Below are positions 1-8,861 of a DNA stretch of 64,000 nucleotides, piece by piece (position 1 is the stretch's first letter; each line of letters begins with the position of its first letter). Location: assembly GCA_016712375.1 (NCBI GenBank), contig JADJRE010000012.1, positions 1 to 64,000 of the forward strand, given 5' to 3'. The notes beneath the pieces were generated by a model. It made no database searches. It saw only the letters and a program-made list of their open reading frames with translations, and was not told where the DNA came from. The stretch is from Rhodospirillales bacterium. Lineage in GTDB: Bacteria; Pseudomonadota; Alphaproteobacteria; Rhodospirillales; Defluviicoccaceae. Position numbers and translations under genes: made by a program.

Positions 1-1
1 T

Positions 2-187
2 GAGTTGCGGGCGGTGATTTCCGATCTCGAAGCGGCGGTAGCTTCACATCTCGACCGGACAACACAGGAGCAGGATCGGGTGGAGGCTTTGCGGGCCGAG
101 GTGGAAGCCCTGCGGGCGACGCAGCAGACTGTCGCATTCCGTTTGGATGCCGCGATCAGTCGGCTGAAGGCTTACCTGGGCGACTGA
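2..187 (+). CDS. Small coiled-coil protein, DUF4164-like, 5' end cut by window
   Basis: The reading frame is open from the first bases, so this is probably the 3' part of a gene that begins before the window; an internal TTG at 5 is the first possible start visible. The product is almost entirely heptad-like helix rich in Glu, Ala, Leu and Arg, as in the short DUF4164 proteins that sit directly before zapA in many alphaproteobacteria. It ends 5 bases before zapA and is probably cotranscribed with it. The function is unknown, and a role near the division ring is only an inference from context. Confidence 0.6.
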   Translation, partial: ELRAVISDLEAAVASHLDRTTQEQDRVEALRAEVEALRATQQTVAFRLDAAISRLKAYLGD

Positions 188-192
188 GCTCG

Positions 193-570
193 ATGGCCCG
201 GATCTCCGTCGTCGTCAACGGCAGAAGCTATGCAGTCACCTGCGACGACGGGAAGGAAGAGCACGTCCTGCAGCTCGCCGCCGAGATCGACCGCCGCGTG
301 GGGCAACTGGTTGCTGGCATCGGGCAGGTGGGACAGGAACGCCTGTTGCTGCTGGCGAGCCTCCTGCTCGCCGACGAACTGAGAGACAAGCCCCGCCAAC
401 GGCCGGACGCCGTCGCCGATGACCCCACCTTCGCCGCGGAAGATGTCATCGGCGAGGAGTTGCGAACTCTCGCGCGGCGCATTGAGACCGTGGCCCAGCG
501 GCTGCAGCCGCCTCCGCCGGATCGCTCCGGAGCCTCACTCCGGATGATCAGATATCCGGCATACCCGTAA
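193..570 (+). CDS. zapA: Cell division protein ZapA
   Basis: ZapA binds FtsZ and promotes bundling of its filaments at the division site in the cytoplasm. The 125-residue product opens with the family's beta strand (ARISVVVNGRSYAV), followed by a segment matching the E-H-x-x-x-L-A-x-x-I-D motif and a long helix ending around residue 65, as in alphaproteobacterial ZapA. The C-terminal third is polar and proline-rich and is variable in the family. The ATG is chosen because it immediately precedes the conserved strand. The 3' end overlaps the convergent short-chain dehydrogenase gene by 23 bases. The 6S RNA and 5-formyltetrahydrofolate cyclo-ligase gene that often follow zapA are not present here. 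Confidence 0.88.
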   Translation: MARISVVVNGRSYAVTCDDGKEEHVLQLAAEIDRRVGQLVAGIGQVGQERLLLLASLLLADELRDKPRQRPDAVADDPTFAAEDVIGEELRTLARRIETVAQRLQPPPPDRSGASLRMIRYPAYP

Positions 571-1413
571 GGTTCAGGCTGATGTCCCACAGCCTGTCGG
601 CTGTCGCCCGATCGTAGGACGCGGGAGACGAACGAGCTGGCGCTTTATCGATGAAGTATTCGCCGGTGACTTCCGCCACTTCGGGTGCACAGGCGAGATG
701 CAGGATCGTCTGCGCAGCTCGCTCGGGGCTGACTGCAGCCATCGTTCCGATACGCCACAGGATGCGGGGCAGGAAGCTGTGACGGGTGCCGATGTCTGTG
801 GCAACGAAGCCAGGGTGCAGCGCGTTGGCGGTAATCCCCCGACCCATCAGCCTGCGCGCCAGTTCGTAGGTGAACAGAAGATTGGCTAATTTCGAGCGCC
901 GATAAGCAGTCCAGCGGTTGTAGTGGTGTTCCCCTTGAAGGTCGTCAAAATCGAGTTGTGCTCCGCGATGCGCTTCCGATGCGACGACAATGATGCGCGA
1001 GGGTGCAGCCGCCTGAAGCGACGGCAAAAGCGACAACGTCGTCAGAAAGTAGCCCAGGTGATTGAGGGCGAAGGTCCGTTCGATACCCTCGAAGTGGTCC
1101 GTCGCCGCCCGAACAAGCCGCCAGCGTTGTCGACAAGCACATCCAGCCGCGGCCGGCGTTCCGCGAATGCCGCGGCGAATGTGCGAACCTGGGTCTGCTC
1201 GGCGAGATCGGCGGCGACGAACTCTACCGCCCCGCTGTCGGCCACGGCGCGGATTAAGTTGACCGCCGCCGCTCCGCGCCCCTGATCACGGCCGACGATC
1301 GTCACCTGCGCACCGCGCCGCGCCAACTCACGGGCGGCGACGAAGCCGATACCGGCGGTGCCACCGGTCACAAGACAGACCTTCCCTTTCATCGTGGGGG
1401 TCGTCATCGCCAC
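548..1413 (-). CDS. Short-chain dehydrogenase/reductase, frame broken
   Basis: This is an NAD(P)-dependent oxidoreductase of the SDR superfamily, resembling retinol dehydrogenase/WW-domain-oxidoreductase-like members. The N-terminal part (1042-1413) shows the cofactor motif TGGTAGIG and the NAG motif (DNAGG). The C-terminal part (548-1036) shows the YRRSKLAN active-site Tyr/Lys segment and the HPGFVATD motif. The two parts lie in different frames. The missing stretch reads DHFEGIERTFALNHLGYF in the second frame, so loss of one base near 1105-1110 explains the break, and with it restored the protein is about 288 residues. This is either a sequencing error or a recent pseudogene. The substrate is not predictable. 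The gene converges on zapA. Confidence 0.75.
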
Positions 1414-1602
1414 TCCGCAGGTCTTGATGCTGCACTATCGGCGATGTGCCCTCCTCCGACAATGCCTACTGCCATTTTGCGCCTGCTCTTTGATCGAGTA
1501 TGGGACCGGTGGACGAACAGCCCAGACCTCTCGATAACGGGGATGTAGACTGGTTGCTGCGGATCAGAAAGCCACGGTCGGCGAAGAATCAGGAAGCAGG
1601 GG

Positions 1603-2703
1603 ATGTCGATGCTCGAAGAGTTTCTGCAAGATATCCGGGTCATTGACCTGAGCCAGTATCTGCCGGGACCGTTCGCCACGCGGATGCTGGCCGACATGGG
1701 AGCCGACGTCGTTAAAGTCGAGCCGCCGGGGGGCGAACCAGGCCGACATTTCGACGCCGAAGGGCGGCCGGGCGACTCGCCCTTCTGGCGGCTGAACAAT
1801 GCCGGCAAGACCGTCGTCACCCTCGACCTGAAGTCAGACGCCGGCCGCGCCGCGCTGACGGAACTGCTTCAGCGCGCCGACATCCTGCTCGAATCGTACC
1901 GGCCGGGGGTGCTCGACCGGCTGGGCTTCGGCACCGAGCCGTTGCGCACCATTAACCCGCGCCTGATCCATTGCGCGCTGTCCGGCTACGGCCAAACCGG
2001 TCCGCACCGTCTCGCATCGGGTCACGACATCAACTACGAGGCGATGACCGGTGGGCTTGATCAGTGCGGGACCGTCGAGCGGCCGGTAATCCCGTTCCCG
2101 CCGATGGCTGACTACGCCGGCTCGCTGCAGTCAGTGCTGACCATCCTTGGCGCGCTGCACGCCCGCAACCGCTCCGGGGAGGGCTGCACCCTCGACATCG
2201 GCATGGCAGAAGCGTTGCTGTTCTGGAACACGCTGTCGTTCAGCGCGCCCATGCGGCGCGGCGAGGGGCTGCTCAACGGCGGTGCTGCCTTCTACCAGAT
2301 TTATCCCACCGCCGACGGCCGCTTCGTGACCCTCAGCCCGTTGGAGCCGAAGTTCTGGGACAACTTCTGCGAGGCTGTCGATCGGCCGGAGTGGAAGCAG
2401 CGGCGTTACGAGCCGCTGCCGCAGCAGGCCCTGATCAACGAGGTATCGGCTCTATTCGCGAGCCGACCACTGGCGCATTGGGATGCGATGTTGACCGGCG
2501 CTGACTGCTGCTATCACGCGGTGCTGACGCTGGACGAAGTGCCCGACCACCCGCACATCGCCGCACGCGGCCTGGTAGACCGGCAGGGGCGCTGGACCGA
2601 CGTTCTGTTTCCCGCCTGGGTCGACAGCGCGCCGCCGAGGCCCCGCCGTCCAGTGCAGGAGGTGCCGGTCGAGGACGTCCTCTCCCGCTGGCGCACGTCC
2701 TGA
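1603..2703 (+). CDS. CaiB/BaiF CoA-transferase family protein, alpha-methylacyl-CoA racemase-like
   Basis: This 366-residue cytoplasmic enzyme belongs to the class III CoA-transferase superfamily. The N-terminal IRVIDLSQYLPGPFATRMLADMG segment, the DLK..GR motif, and the GYGQTGP and GHDINYEAM motifs match alpha-methylacyl-CoA racemases, in which the Asp of GHDINY is a catalytic residue. The expected reaction is epimerisation of 2-methyl-branched acyl-CoAs by proton exchange at C2, although a true CoA transfer activity cannot be excluded from sequence. Two in-frame ATGs, at 1603 and 1609, are both possible. The gene stands alone between a dehydrogenase on the other strand and a PRC-barrel gene. 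A role in branched-chain lipid or sterol degradation is an inference from the family. Confidence 0.85.
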   Translation: MSMLEEFLQDIRVIDLSQYLPGPFATRMLADMGADVVKVEPPGGEPGRHFDAEGRPGDSPFWRLNNAGKTVVTLDLKSDAGRAALTELLQRADILLESYRPGVLDRLGFGTEPLRTINPRLIHCALSGYGQTGPHRLASGHDINYEAMTGGLDQCGTVERPVIPFPPMADYAGSLQSVLTILGALHARNRSGEGCTLDIGMAEALLFWNTLSFSAPMRRGEGLLNGGAAFYQIYPTADGRFVTLSPLEPKFWDNFCEAVDRPEWKQRRYEPLPQQALINEVSALFASRPLAHWDAMLTGADCCYHAVLTLDEVPDHPHIAARGLVDRQGRWTDVLFPAWVDSAPPRPRRPVQEVPVEDVLSRWRTS

Positions 2704-2765
2704 GACCTGGGTCTTCGGCTGCTTTATTATGGGTCCATTGTCGTTCAGGCCGAGATGGCCGGGTG

Positions 2766-3167
2766 TCACTTGTTGTAACTGAAGGCGGGCATAGCCGCGA
2801 GTTCTTCCTTTGTTCCGCCCGGCAGCTCGATTTTGTTGGTGCTGATCTTGAGACTGCTGAACGGTACCACAACAAGGCGCTCGCCTATTCCGAGGAACCC
2901 GCCCACCGATAGTATGGCATAAGGGACCATCTCGCTCGGCTCGATGATGAGATCATCAACCATACCGATTTTGTCGTCATGTTCGTTGACGACGGGACTG
3001 TCGACGATCACCGAGGAGCGGTAGCCCGATGCCATTTTATTTACATCGACGCGCACAAGAGGAATTGGTTGCCCCGACACCTGCGCCAGTACAGATCCCG
3101 CTGAAAGAATAACTCCGCCGATGACTGCGGTTGCCGCAAGCAACCGCATTACGAATCTATTTTGCAT
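2766..3167 (-). CDS. Secreted PRC-barrel domain protein
   Basis: The ATG at 3167 is preceded by an AGGAG ribosome site, so it is preferred over one seven codons upstream. The product (133 residues) has a signal peptide (MRLLAATAVIGGV...SVLAQ) and then a PRC-barrel-like domain: a small beta-barrel with the pattern V-x-D-x-x-I-x-P and a GIGERLVVVPF strand near the end. Exported single-domain PRC-barrel proteins are common in alphaproteobacteria, often near stress or envelope genes, and their function is unclear. The gene lies 83 bases after an outer-membrane channel gene on the same strand and may be cotranscribed with it. Confidence 0.75.
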   Translation of the reverse strand: MQNRFVMRLLAATAVIGGVILSAGSVLAQVSGQPIPLVRVDVNKMASGYRSSVIVDSPVVNEHDDKIGMVDDLIIEPSEMVPYAILSVGGFLGIGERLVVVPFSSLKISTNKIELPGGTKEELAAMPAFSYNK

Positions 3168-3250
3168 TTCTTTGCTCCTGCCCGCCATCGACCGACATTA
3201 TACAAGATGCCGGTCGTTCAGGTCGAAAGGCACTGCCCGCGCCTATGGGA

Positions 3251-4147
3251 TTAAAACACCTTCATTAACCGGAAGTTCAGACCGAAGGTGTTCTGGAAGC
3301 CACCTTCACGCCACACGTCGGTGCGCACTTGAGTTTCCATTTGCAAATCGGGCGTGAACCAATATTGGGTTGCCAGGCGGAGCGACTGCGCTTCGGCCGA
3401 CAGCTTTGGATCGCTTTCACCGCGTATCCTCGTGTATCCGCCCCAGGTGCCCGAGTAGCCGGGAGCCACGTTCCATTCTGGTGTGATGTAGTAGCGCAGC
3501 CATGTCTGGAACTGGTAAGAAGGATCCTGCTTAAGCGTCTCTCGGCCGGGCCCAAATGAGTCGTTGTCACCGTAGATGGTGGCATCAAAGTAAAAATCGG
3601 CAGCCCACTTTTCCGCGAAATGTTCGACGTAGCCGAGTTGTATAGCGCCCCTCCAGCGGTTCTCACCGATGTTTAGTACCTGGCCCCTATCGTATTCGCC
3701 CACCGGCAACCAAAGGAAGGGAGTAATGCCGAACCAGCGCTTATCCTCTTGATCATTGATGATCCAGAATGTGCTGGCGAGAAGGACGTCGCCGAACCCG
3801 TGAGCGTCGTCAAGATCGGCCCCACCCAATTTGCCGTTGTTTGCAAAGCCGTAGACCAGAAAGAACTGCGGGTCCGCGGTGATGCCGAAGATATCGACAA
3901 AGTGGACCGGACGAAGAATTCCTGTCTGCGTATTCAGGTGGCTGTCGGAGACGCTGCTGCCAGAGCGGGTGACGAATCGCTCGTTCCAATTGAACAGTCC
4001 GTAACCAATCAAGAGGCTGGTGCCCGGTGGTGCTGCCTCATACTCGCCGGGATCAACATCAACTGCTTGCGCAGGCGGTGTGGTGACGGCCGACAGCACG
4101 GCGAGCACGCTTACCACCAGTGGCCATCTGCGGTAACCGAATCGCAT
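3251..4147 (-). CDS. Outer-membrane channel, MetA-pathway-of-phenol-degradation family
   Basis: This 298-residue protein has a signal peptide ending near VTTPPAQA and then alternating amphipathic beta strands rich in aromatic residues, finishing with a C-terminal Phe (LMKVF), as expected of an outer-membrane beta-barrel. The strand pattern and motifs such as GFGDVLLAS, WFGITPFLWLPVG and NTFGLNFRL match the MetA_deg (phenol MetA) transporter family, which is thought to admit hydrophobic or aromatic substrates. The start has a strong AGGGAGG ribosome site. It is divergent from an AraC regulator gene 284 bases away, which may control it. The substrate is unknown. Confidence 0.75.
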   Translation of the reverse strand: MRFGYRRWPLVVSVLAVLSAVTTPPAQAVDVDPGEYEAAPPGTSLLIGYGLFNWNERFVTRSGSSVSDSHLNTQTGILRPVHFVDIFGITADPQFFLVYGFANNGKLGGADLDDAHGFGDVLLASTFWIINDQEDKRWFGITPFLWLPVGEYDRGQVLNIGENRWRGAIQLGYVEHFAEKWAADFYFDATIYGDNDSFGPGRETLKQDPSYQFQTWLRYYITPEWNVAPGYSGTWGGYTRIRGESDPKLSAEAQSLRLATQYWFTPDLQMETQVRTDVWREGGFQNTFGLNFRLMKVF

Positions 4148-4431
4148 TGACTTCCCTCCCTGTTCTGTCGGACAGCGTTCATGGCTGCCCCTTCCTGAGC
4201 AAGGCTAGGCAGTTTTGCCGCCTCCCTCTTGTCCCTGAGCGCCATTCGTTCGTACGTTACTGCCATTTTTATTTAGACTTTGGTCTGAAGCTGACGGGCT
4301 GGTCCCCATCATCCTTCTCCTTTAGTCGGGGGCGCGCCCATTTCTGCGTTAATGGCTTTTGTTTACTGGAAGCGGCATGCAACGCTGGTCTCGCGCCATC
4401 GGCCGCCAGACAGGAGCGCAGGAGGAACGTT

Positions 4432-5430
4432 ATGGCAGAAGCGCCGGAGAGCTTGGCTGGACACGGCGAGCCGGCGGGCGCTCGCGTCCGTCGCTCGACG
4501 TTCGGCGGCGTTGCAATGGAAGAGGTAGCTTACGCCAGCGCCAATGCATCGATCGCCGGCGATTTCGCTGCCGAAGAGCGGCGCTGCGTAGTGCTGTCGC
4601 AACTCACAGGCGATGTTGTATTCGACCACGGCGGCACCCAGACGCCGCTGCGGACCGGTAACTTCGCCATCGTCAACGGTGAACCTGCACGCTGGTGGTC
4701 CGCTTCTGGCGACGTTCGCCAACTGCGTCTCCATCTGCCGCCAGCGTGGCTGCGCAGCCGGCTGCCGATGGGCCGGATCCCTGCAATCTACATCCTTGAC
4801 GGAAAGGCCGGCCTGGGTCGGATGCTTGCCAATCTTCTCAACGAATTGCCGGAGGCGTTGCGCGACGCGGCGTGCAGCTTCGACGTGGCGGCGGAGGCGG
4901 CAGTGCGCGACGCCGTCGTCGCCCTCGTCGTCGCCGCCCTGTCCTCCAGCGATCCTGGCTGCATCGATATCGGCCGCAATCGAACACGGACGGCGGGGGC
5001 GCGCCGCTGGCCCGCCGTCTGCGCCTTTATCGAGGCACGACTACCGGAGCCGACGCTGTGCCCAGCCGATGTTGCGGTGGCGCTGGGCATTTCGACCCGC
5101 CAGCTTCACCGGCTGTTCCATCAAGCCGGAACGTCGTTCGGGGCATTCCTCCGCGATCTCCGTCTGGCTCGCTGCCGCGCCGACTTCAGCGACCCGCGCT
5201 GTGCGGCGCTGCCGGTAACCGCCATTGCCTACCGCTGGGGTTTCAGCGATTCCGCCCACTTCTCGCGCAGCTTCCGAGCCGCCTATGGCACCACTGCCCG
5301 TGCCTTCCGGAGTCGCGTCTCGCGTCTTCCGCAGTTCGGAACTGAAGCACCCGGGTCGGGCCATCGTGCCCGATCCATTATTCCCGCTGCTCAGATCAGT
5401 CCAGCGAGCGGTGAAGAAGGGTCAGCGTAG
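4432..5430 (+). CDS. AraC family transcriptional regulator
   Basis: A 332-residue regulator. An N-terminal AraC-binding-like domain (about residues 30-190, the type seen in the AraC_binding_2 group) is followed by a C-terminal AraC DNA-binding domain with two helix-turn-helices; the second is clear in IAYRWGFSDSAHFSRSFRAAYG. The ATG at 4432 follows GGAGG by six bases. An upstream in-frame extension to 4120 would run into the divergent gene's promoter and is not believed. It is divergent from the MetA-type channel gene, which is a candidate target. Its last 40 bases overlap the convergent thiSG gene. The inducer is unknown. Confidence 0.85.
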   Translation: MAEAPESLAGHGEPAGARVRRSTFGGVAMEEVAYASANASIAGDFAAEERRCVVLSQLTGDVVFDHGGTQTPLRTGNFAIVNGEPARWWSASGDVRQLRLHLPPAWLRSRLPMGRIPAIYILDGKAGLGRMLANLLNELPEALRDAACSFDVAAEAAVRDAVVALVVAALSSSDPGCIDIGRNRTRTAGARRWPAVCAFIEARLPEPTLCPADVAVALGISTRQLHRLFHQAGTSFGAFLRDLRLARCRADFSDPRCAALPVTAIAYRWGFSDSAHFSRSFRAAYGTTARAFRSRVSRLPQFGTEAPGSGHRARSIIPAAQISPASGEEGSA

Positions 5431-6452
5431 CGCTTCTTCGGCATGCGCCCGGCAAGGTAGGCGAGACGGCCGGCTTCCACCGCCAGCTTCATCGCGCGTG
5501 CCATCCGGACGGGGTCCTTGGCCTCGGCAATTGCGGTGTTCATCAGCACCCCGTCGCAGCCCAGTTCCATCGCCACCGCGGCGTCCGAAGCCGTGCCGAC
5601 ACCCGCGTCGACCAACACCGGCACCTTCGCCTGCTCAATGATCAGCCTGATACCGACCGGGTTCTGTACCCCGAGGCCCGAACCGATAGGCGCCGCCAGC
5701 GGCATGATCGCGACACAGCCGAGATCCTCCAGACGCTGCGCCAGGATCGGATCGTCGGAGCAGTAGACCATCACCTTGAAGCCCTCGCCGACCAGCGTTT
5801 CGGCGGCAGCGAGAGTTTCGATCATGTTCGGATAAAGCGTCTTCTGGTCGCCCAGCACTTCCAGCTTGACCAGATGCCAGCCGCCCGCCTCGCGGGCGAG
5901 CCGCAGCGTACGCACCGCATCTGCAGCCGTGTAGCAGCCGGCCGTATTCGGCAGGTAGGTGTAGCGCTTGGGGTCGACAAAATCGACGAGCATCGGCTGG
6001 TTGCGGTCGGTGACGTTAACCCTTCGAACAGCGACGGTGACTATTTCGGCGCCTGACGCTTCGATGGCCCGGGCCGTCTCGGTGAAATCCTTGTACTTGC
6101 CGGTACCGACCAGCAGCCGCGAGCGGTAGGCGTTGCCGGCGACGATCAGCGAATCGTCTTCGATCGCCGTAGTATCGGGCGCACCGCCGCCGATGAAGTG
6201 CACGATCTCAATGCGATCGCCATCCGCCACGAGCGCATGCCCGTAGCCGGAGCGCGGCACGATCTCCAGGTTGCGTTCGACCGCTACCTTGCGTGAGTCA
6301 AGGCCGCAGTCCGCAAGCAGTTGAGCCACCGTCAGCGGCTGCGGAAAGGTCTTGGCTTCGCCGTTGATCGTCACGAGCATGGCGTTGATCGGCCTGTCGA
6401 TGTTAACCAGAGCCCGCTCGGCAATGCGGCCGGCGGAGTTATCTGATAACAT
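5391..6452 (-). CDS. thiSG: Bifunctional sulfur carrier ThiS / thiazole synthase ThiG fusion
   Basis: The product joins two thiamine-biosynthesis proteins. Residues about 25-92 are ThiS (MLVTINGEA...), with the carrier Gly-Gly at FIGGG. Residues about 100-353 are ThiG, the TIM-barrel thiazole synthase, with GTGKYKDF, the NTAGCYTAADAVRTLRLARE segment, LEVLGD and VDAGVGTASDAAVAMELG all recognisable. ThiS carries sulfur as a terminal thiocarboxylate to ThiG, which condenses it with deoxyxylulose 5-phosphate and dehydroglycine. The fusion buries the Gly-Gly inside the chain. A second ATG at 6380, giving a ThiS of usual length, is the more likely start although neither start has a good ribosome site. 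No thiamine riboswitch was seen in the 67-base gap to aroQ. Confidence 0.9.
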   Translation of the reverse strand: MLSDNSAGRIAERALVNIDRPINAMLVTINGEAKTFPQPLTVAQLLADCGLDSRKVAVERNLEIVPRSGYGHALVADGDRIEIVHFIGGGAPDTTAIEDDSLIVAGNAYRSRLLVGTGKYKDFTETARAIEASGAEIVTVAVRRVNVTDRNQPMLVDFVDPKRYTYLPNTAGCYTAADAVRTLRLAREAGGWHLVKLEVLGDQKTLYPNMIETLAAAETLVGEGFKVMVYCSDDPILAQRLEDLGCVAIMPLAAPIGSGLGVQNPVGIRLIIEQAKVPVLVDAGVGTASDAAVAMELGCDGVLMNTAIAEAKDPVRMARAMKLAVEAGRLAYLAGRMPKKRYADPSSPLAGLI

Positions 6453-6519
6453 ATTTGCGCGGCTAGGTTACACAAGGCCACATCCTTGTTCGAGCACCCA
6501 GGGTTCCGAAACGAGCGCA

Positions 6520-6987
6520 ATGCTTCCAACTGTCCTGATCCTCAACGGCCCCAACCTGAACTTGTTGGGAACCCGCCAACCGGAGGTGTATGGATCGGCG
6601 ACCCTCGCTGACATCGAGGCCGATTGCGCGCGCCGCGCGGCTGCCCTTGGGTTGGCCATCGACTTCCGGCAGAGTAATCATGAAGGCGATCTGGTCAGCT
6701 GGATCCAGCAGGCTCGTGGCACGCATGCCGCTGTGCTGGTCAACGCCGCCGGGTACACGCACACCTCCGTCGCTCTTCTTGATGCCCTCGCCACTCTCGA
6801 CATCCCGGTAATCGAGGTACACATGTCGAATATCTTTCGCCGTGAGCCTTTCCGGCACCACTCATATGTTTCCGGCGTCGCGAAAGGGGTTGTTTGCGGC
6901 TTCGGCGGCTTCGGCTATGAGTTGGCATTGGAAGCGGCGGCGCGCCTTATCGGTGCCGTCCTGCAAGACGATCAGCCGCCGGGTTGA
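6520..6987 (+). CDS. aroQ: 3-dehydroquinate dehydratase, type II
   Basis: AroQ converts 3-dehydroquinate to 3-dehydroshikimate in the shikimate pathway, as a cytoplasmic dodecamer. The 155-residue length is typical. The family motifs are all present: LILNGPNLNLLGTRQPEVYG near the N-terminus (with the catalytic Tyr), RQSNHEGDLV, the NAAGYTHTSVALLDAL substrate loop, and IEVHMSNIFRREPFRHHS with the catalytic His. The ATG at 6520 directly precedes the first conserved strand; the longer open frame upstream is spurious. It ends three bases before accB, so the two are surely cotranscribed, a gene order widespread in alphaproteobacteria. Confidence 0.95.
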   Translation: MLPTVLILNGPNLNLLGTRQPEVYGSATLADIEADCARRAAALGLAIDFRQSNHEGDLVSWIQQARGTHAAVLVNAAGYTHTSVALLDALATLDIPVIEVHMSNIFRREPFRHHSYVSGVAKGVVCGFGGFGYELALEAAARLIGAVLQDDQPPG

Positions 6988-6990
6988 AGC

Positions 6991-7458
6991 ATGACCGCAC
7001 CAAAAAAGCGCTCTCCGATCGACGTTGACGTGGTTCGCCAACTTGCCGACGTGCTGTCCGCAGCAGGGCTGACGGAGATCGAGTGCGAAGGTGACGACTG
7101 GCGCGTGCGCCTTGCCCGGGCGCCGGCTACCATGGTGGCGGTACCTCCTGCCCCGACCTCGCCGCCAGTGGCCGTCGAGCGCGAAATCGTGGTAAAGAGC
7201 GAGGCGGAAGCACTGGCCGACCATCCCGGATTGTTAAAATCGCCGATGGTGGGCATCGTCTACGTCTCGCCCGAACCATCGGCGCCGGCCTTCGTCAGGC
7301 AAGGCGAAATGGTGGCCGTCGGCGATACCGTGCTGCTGATAGAGGCGATGAAAGTGTTCAACCCGATCAAGGCGCACTGCGCCGGACGCATCGAACGGAT
7401 CTTCGCCGTCGGCGGCACGCCAGTCGAATACGGCGAGCCGCTACTGCTGATCGTCTGA
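6991..7458 (+). CDS. accB: Acetyl-CoA carboxylase biotin carboxyl carrier protein
   Basis: AccB carries the carboxylated biotin between biotin carboxylase and the carboxyltransferase in the first step of fatty acid synthesis. The 155-residue product has the family layout: an N-terminal helical region (IDVDVVRQLADVLSAAGLTEIE), a Pro/Ala-rich linker around residues 45-75, and a biotinyl domain whose acceptor Lys lies in LIEAMKVFNPI. It starts three bases after aroQ and is followed 24 bases later by accC, forming one operon. Confidence 0.95.
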   Translation: MTAPKKRSPIDVDVVRQLADVLSAAGLTEIECEGDDWRVRLARAPATMVAVPPAPTSPPVAVEREIVVKSEAEALADHPGLLKSPMVGIVYVSPEPSAPAFVRQGEMVAVGDTVLLIEAMKVFNPIKAHCAGRIERIFAVGGTPVEYGEPLLLIV

Positions 7459-7482
7459 CGGTTCAGGCAAGGGCCGGCATCA

Positions 7483-8827
7483 GTGTTTCACAAGGTCCTG
7501 ATCGCCAACCGCGGCGAAATCGCGCTCCGTATTCTTCGTGCCTGTCGTGACATGGGCATCCGATCGGTGGCGGTGCATTCCACCGCTGACGCCAACGCGA
7601 TGCACGTGCGCTTGGCCGACGAGTCGATCTGCATCGGCCCGCCGCCGGCGGCGGAAAGCTATCTGAACCAGGTCGCGATCCTGACGGCGGCAACGATATG
7701 TAACGCCGAGGCGATCCATCCCGGCTACGGCTTCCTCTCGGAGAACGCCGACTTCGCGGCGATGGTGGAGGACCACGGCATCACCTTCATCGGCCCGTCG
7801 CCGGAGCACATCCGGCTGATGGGCGACAAAGTCGCGGCGAAGCGCGCCTGCCGAGAGGCCGGCATCCCGGTCGTTCCCGGATCGGAGGGTCCGGTGGAGA
7901 ACGCCGAGCAGGCCATTCCGATAGCCGAGACCGTGGGCTACCCGGTACTGATCAAGGCAGCTGCGGGAGGGGGGGGGCGTGGCATGAAAGTGGCCCACTC
8001 GCCCGACGAATTGGGCCCTCAGATGGCGATGGCGAGGTCCGAGGCCACGGCCGCCTTCGGAAATGGCGATCTCTATCTCGAAAAGTACCTTGCTCGGCCG
8101 CGGCACATCGAAGTGCAGATCCTCGCCGACCACCACGGCAACGTCGTGCACCTGGGGGAGCGGGACTGCTCACTGCAGCGCCGCCACCAGAAGGTATTGG
8201 AAGAGGCGCCATCACCGGCGCTTGATGCCCGTGCCCGCGCCAGGATTGGCCGGCTGGCCGCGCAGGCAGCGGCACGTATCGGCTATCGCAGCGTCGGCAC
8301 ATTCGAAGTTTCTCTACGAGGATGGCCAATTCTATTTCATCGAAATGAATACACGCCTGCAGGTCGAGCATCCGGTGACGGAAATGGTCTGCGGCCTTGA
8401 TCTGGTTCGCGAGATGCTGCGAGTCGCCGCCGGCGCTCCACTGGGCTTCGGTCAGCAGGACATCCGCTTCACCGGCCACGCCATCGAGTGCCGGATCAAC
8501 GCGGAGAACGCGCAGACGTTCGTTCCCTGCGCCGGGCGGGTTGCCGACTATCATGCGCCAGGAGGGCTCGGCGTGCGCGTTGATTCGGCGTTGTATGCCG
8601 GCTACGTCATCCCTCCTTATTACGACAGCATGATTTCCAAGCTCATCGTGCACGGACCCGATCGCAACGTCTGCTTGATGCGGCTGAATCGGGCGCTCGA
8701 TGAGTATGTGATCAGTGGTATCGATACGACGATCCCGCTGCTGCAAAAGCTTCTGACGGCCCCACGATTCATCGATGGTGACTACACGATCCACTGGTTG
8801 GAACAATTCGTGAGAGGCGAAGATTAG
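7483..8827 (+). CDS. accC: Acetyl-CoA carboxylase biotin carboxylase subunit, single-base frame break
   Basis: AccC uses ATP and bicarbonate to carboxylate the biotin on AccB. The N-terminal and ATP-grasp domains (7483 to about 8307) show KVLIANRGEIALR, HPGYGFLSENADFA, the glycine loop AAAGGGGRGMK and the EVQILAD strand. The C-terminal part (8309-8827) shows FIEMNTRLQVEHPVTE, HAIECRINAE and a YDSMISKLI segment, but in another frame. One surplus base, the G at 8308, explains the shift: without it the protein reads VGTFEFLYEDGQFYFIEMN and is 447 residues, the usual family length. As accC is essential, a sequencing error is the likeliest cause. The start follows accB in the same operon. Confidence 0.92.
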
Positions 8828-8861
8828 GCGCTTACCCGAGCATTACCGGCTGACTCCGGAG

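Noticed and set aside
571..700. 6S RNA after zapA
   Set aside because: The region is occupied by the convergent dehydrogenase gene, and no 6S-like long hairpin was visible.
5391..6518. Thiamine pyrophosphate riboswitch before thiSG
   Set aside because: The gap is only 67 bases and neither conserved thi-box segment was found.
7960..7985. Long G-run in accC as the cause of its frame break
   Set aside because: The frame across it reads the intact ATP-grasp glycine loop; the break is 330 bases downstream at 8308.
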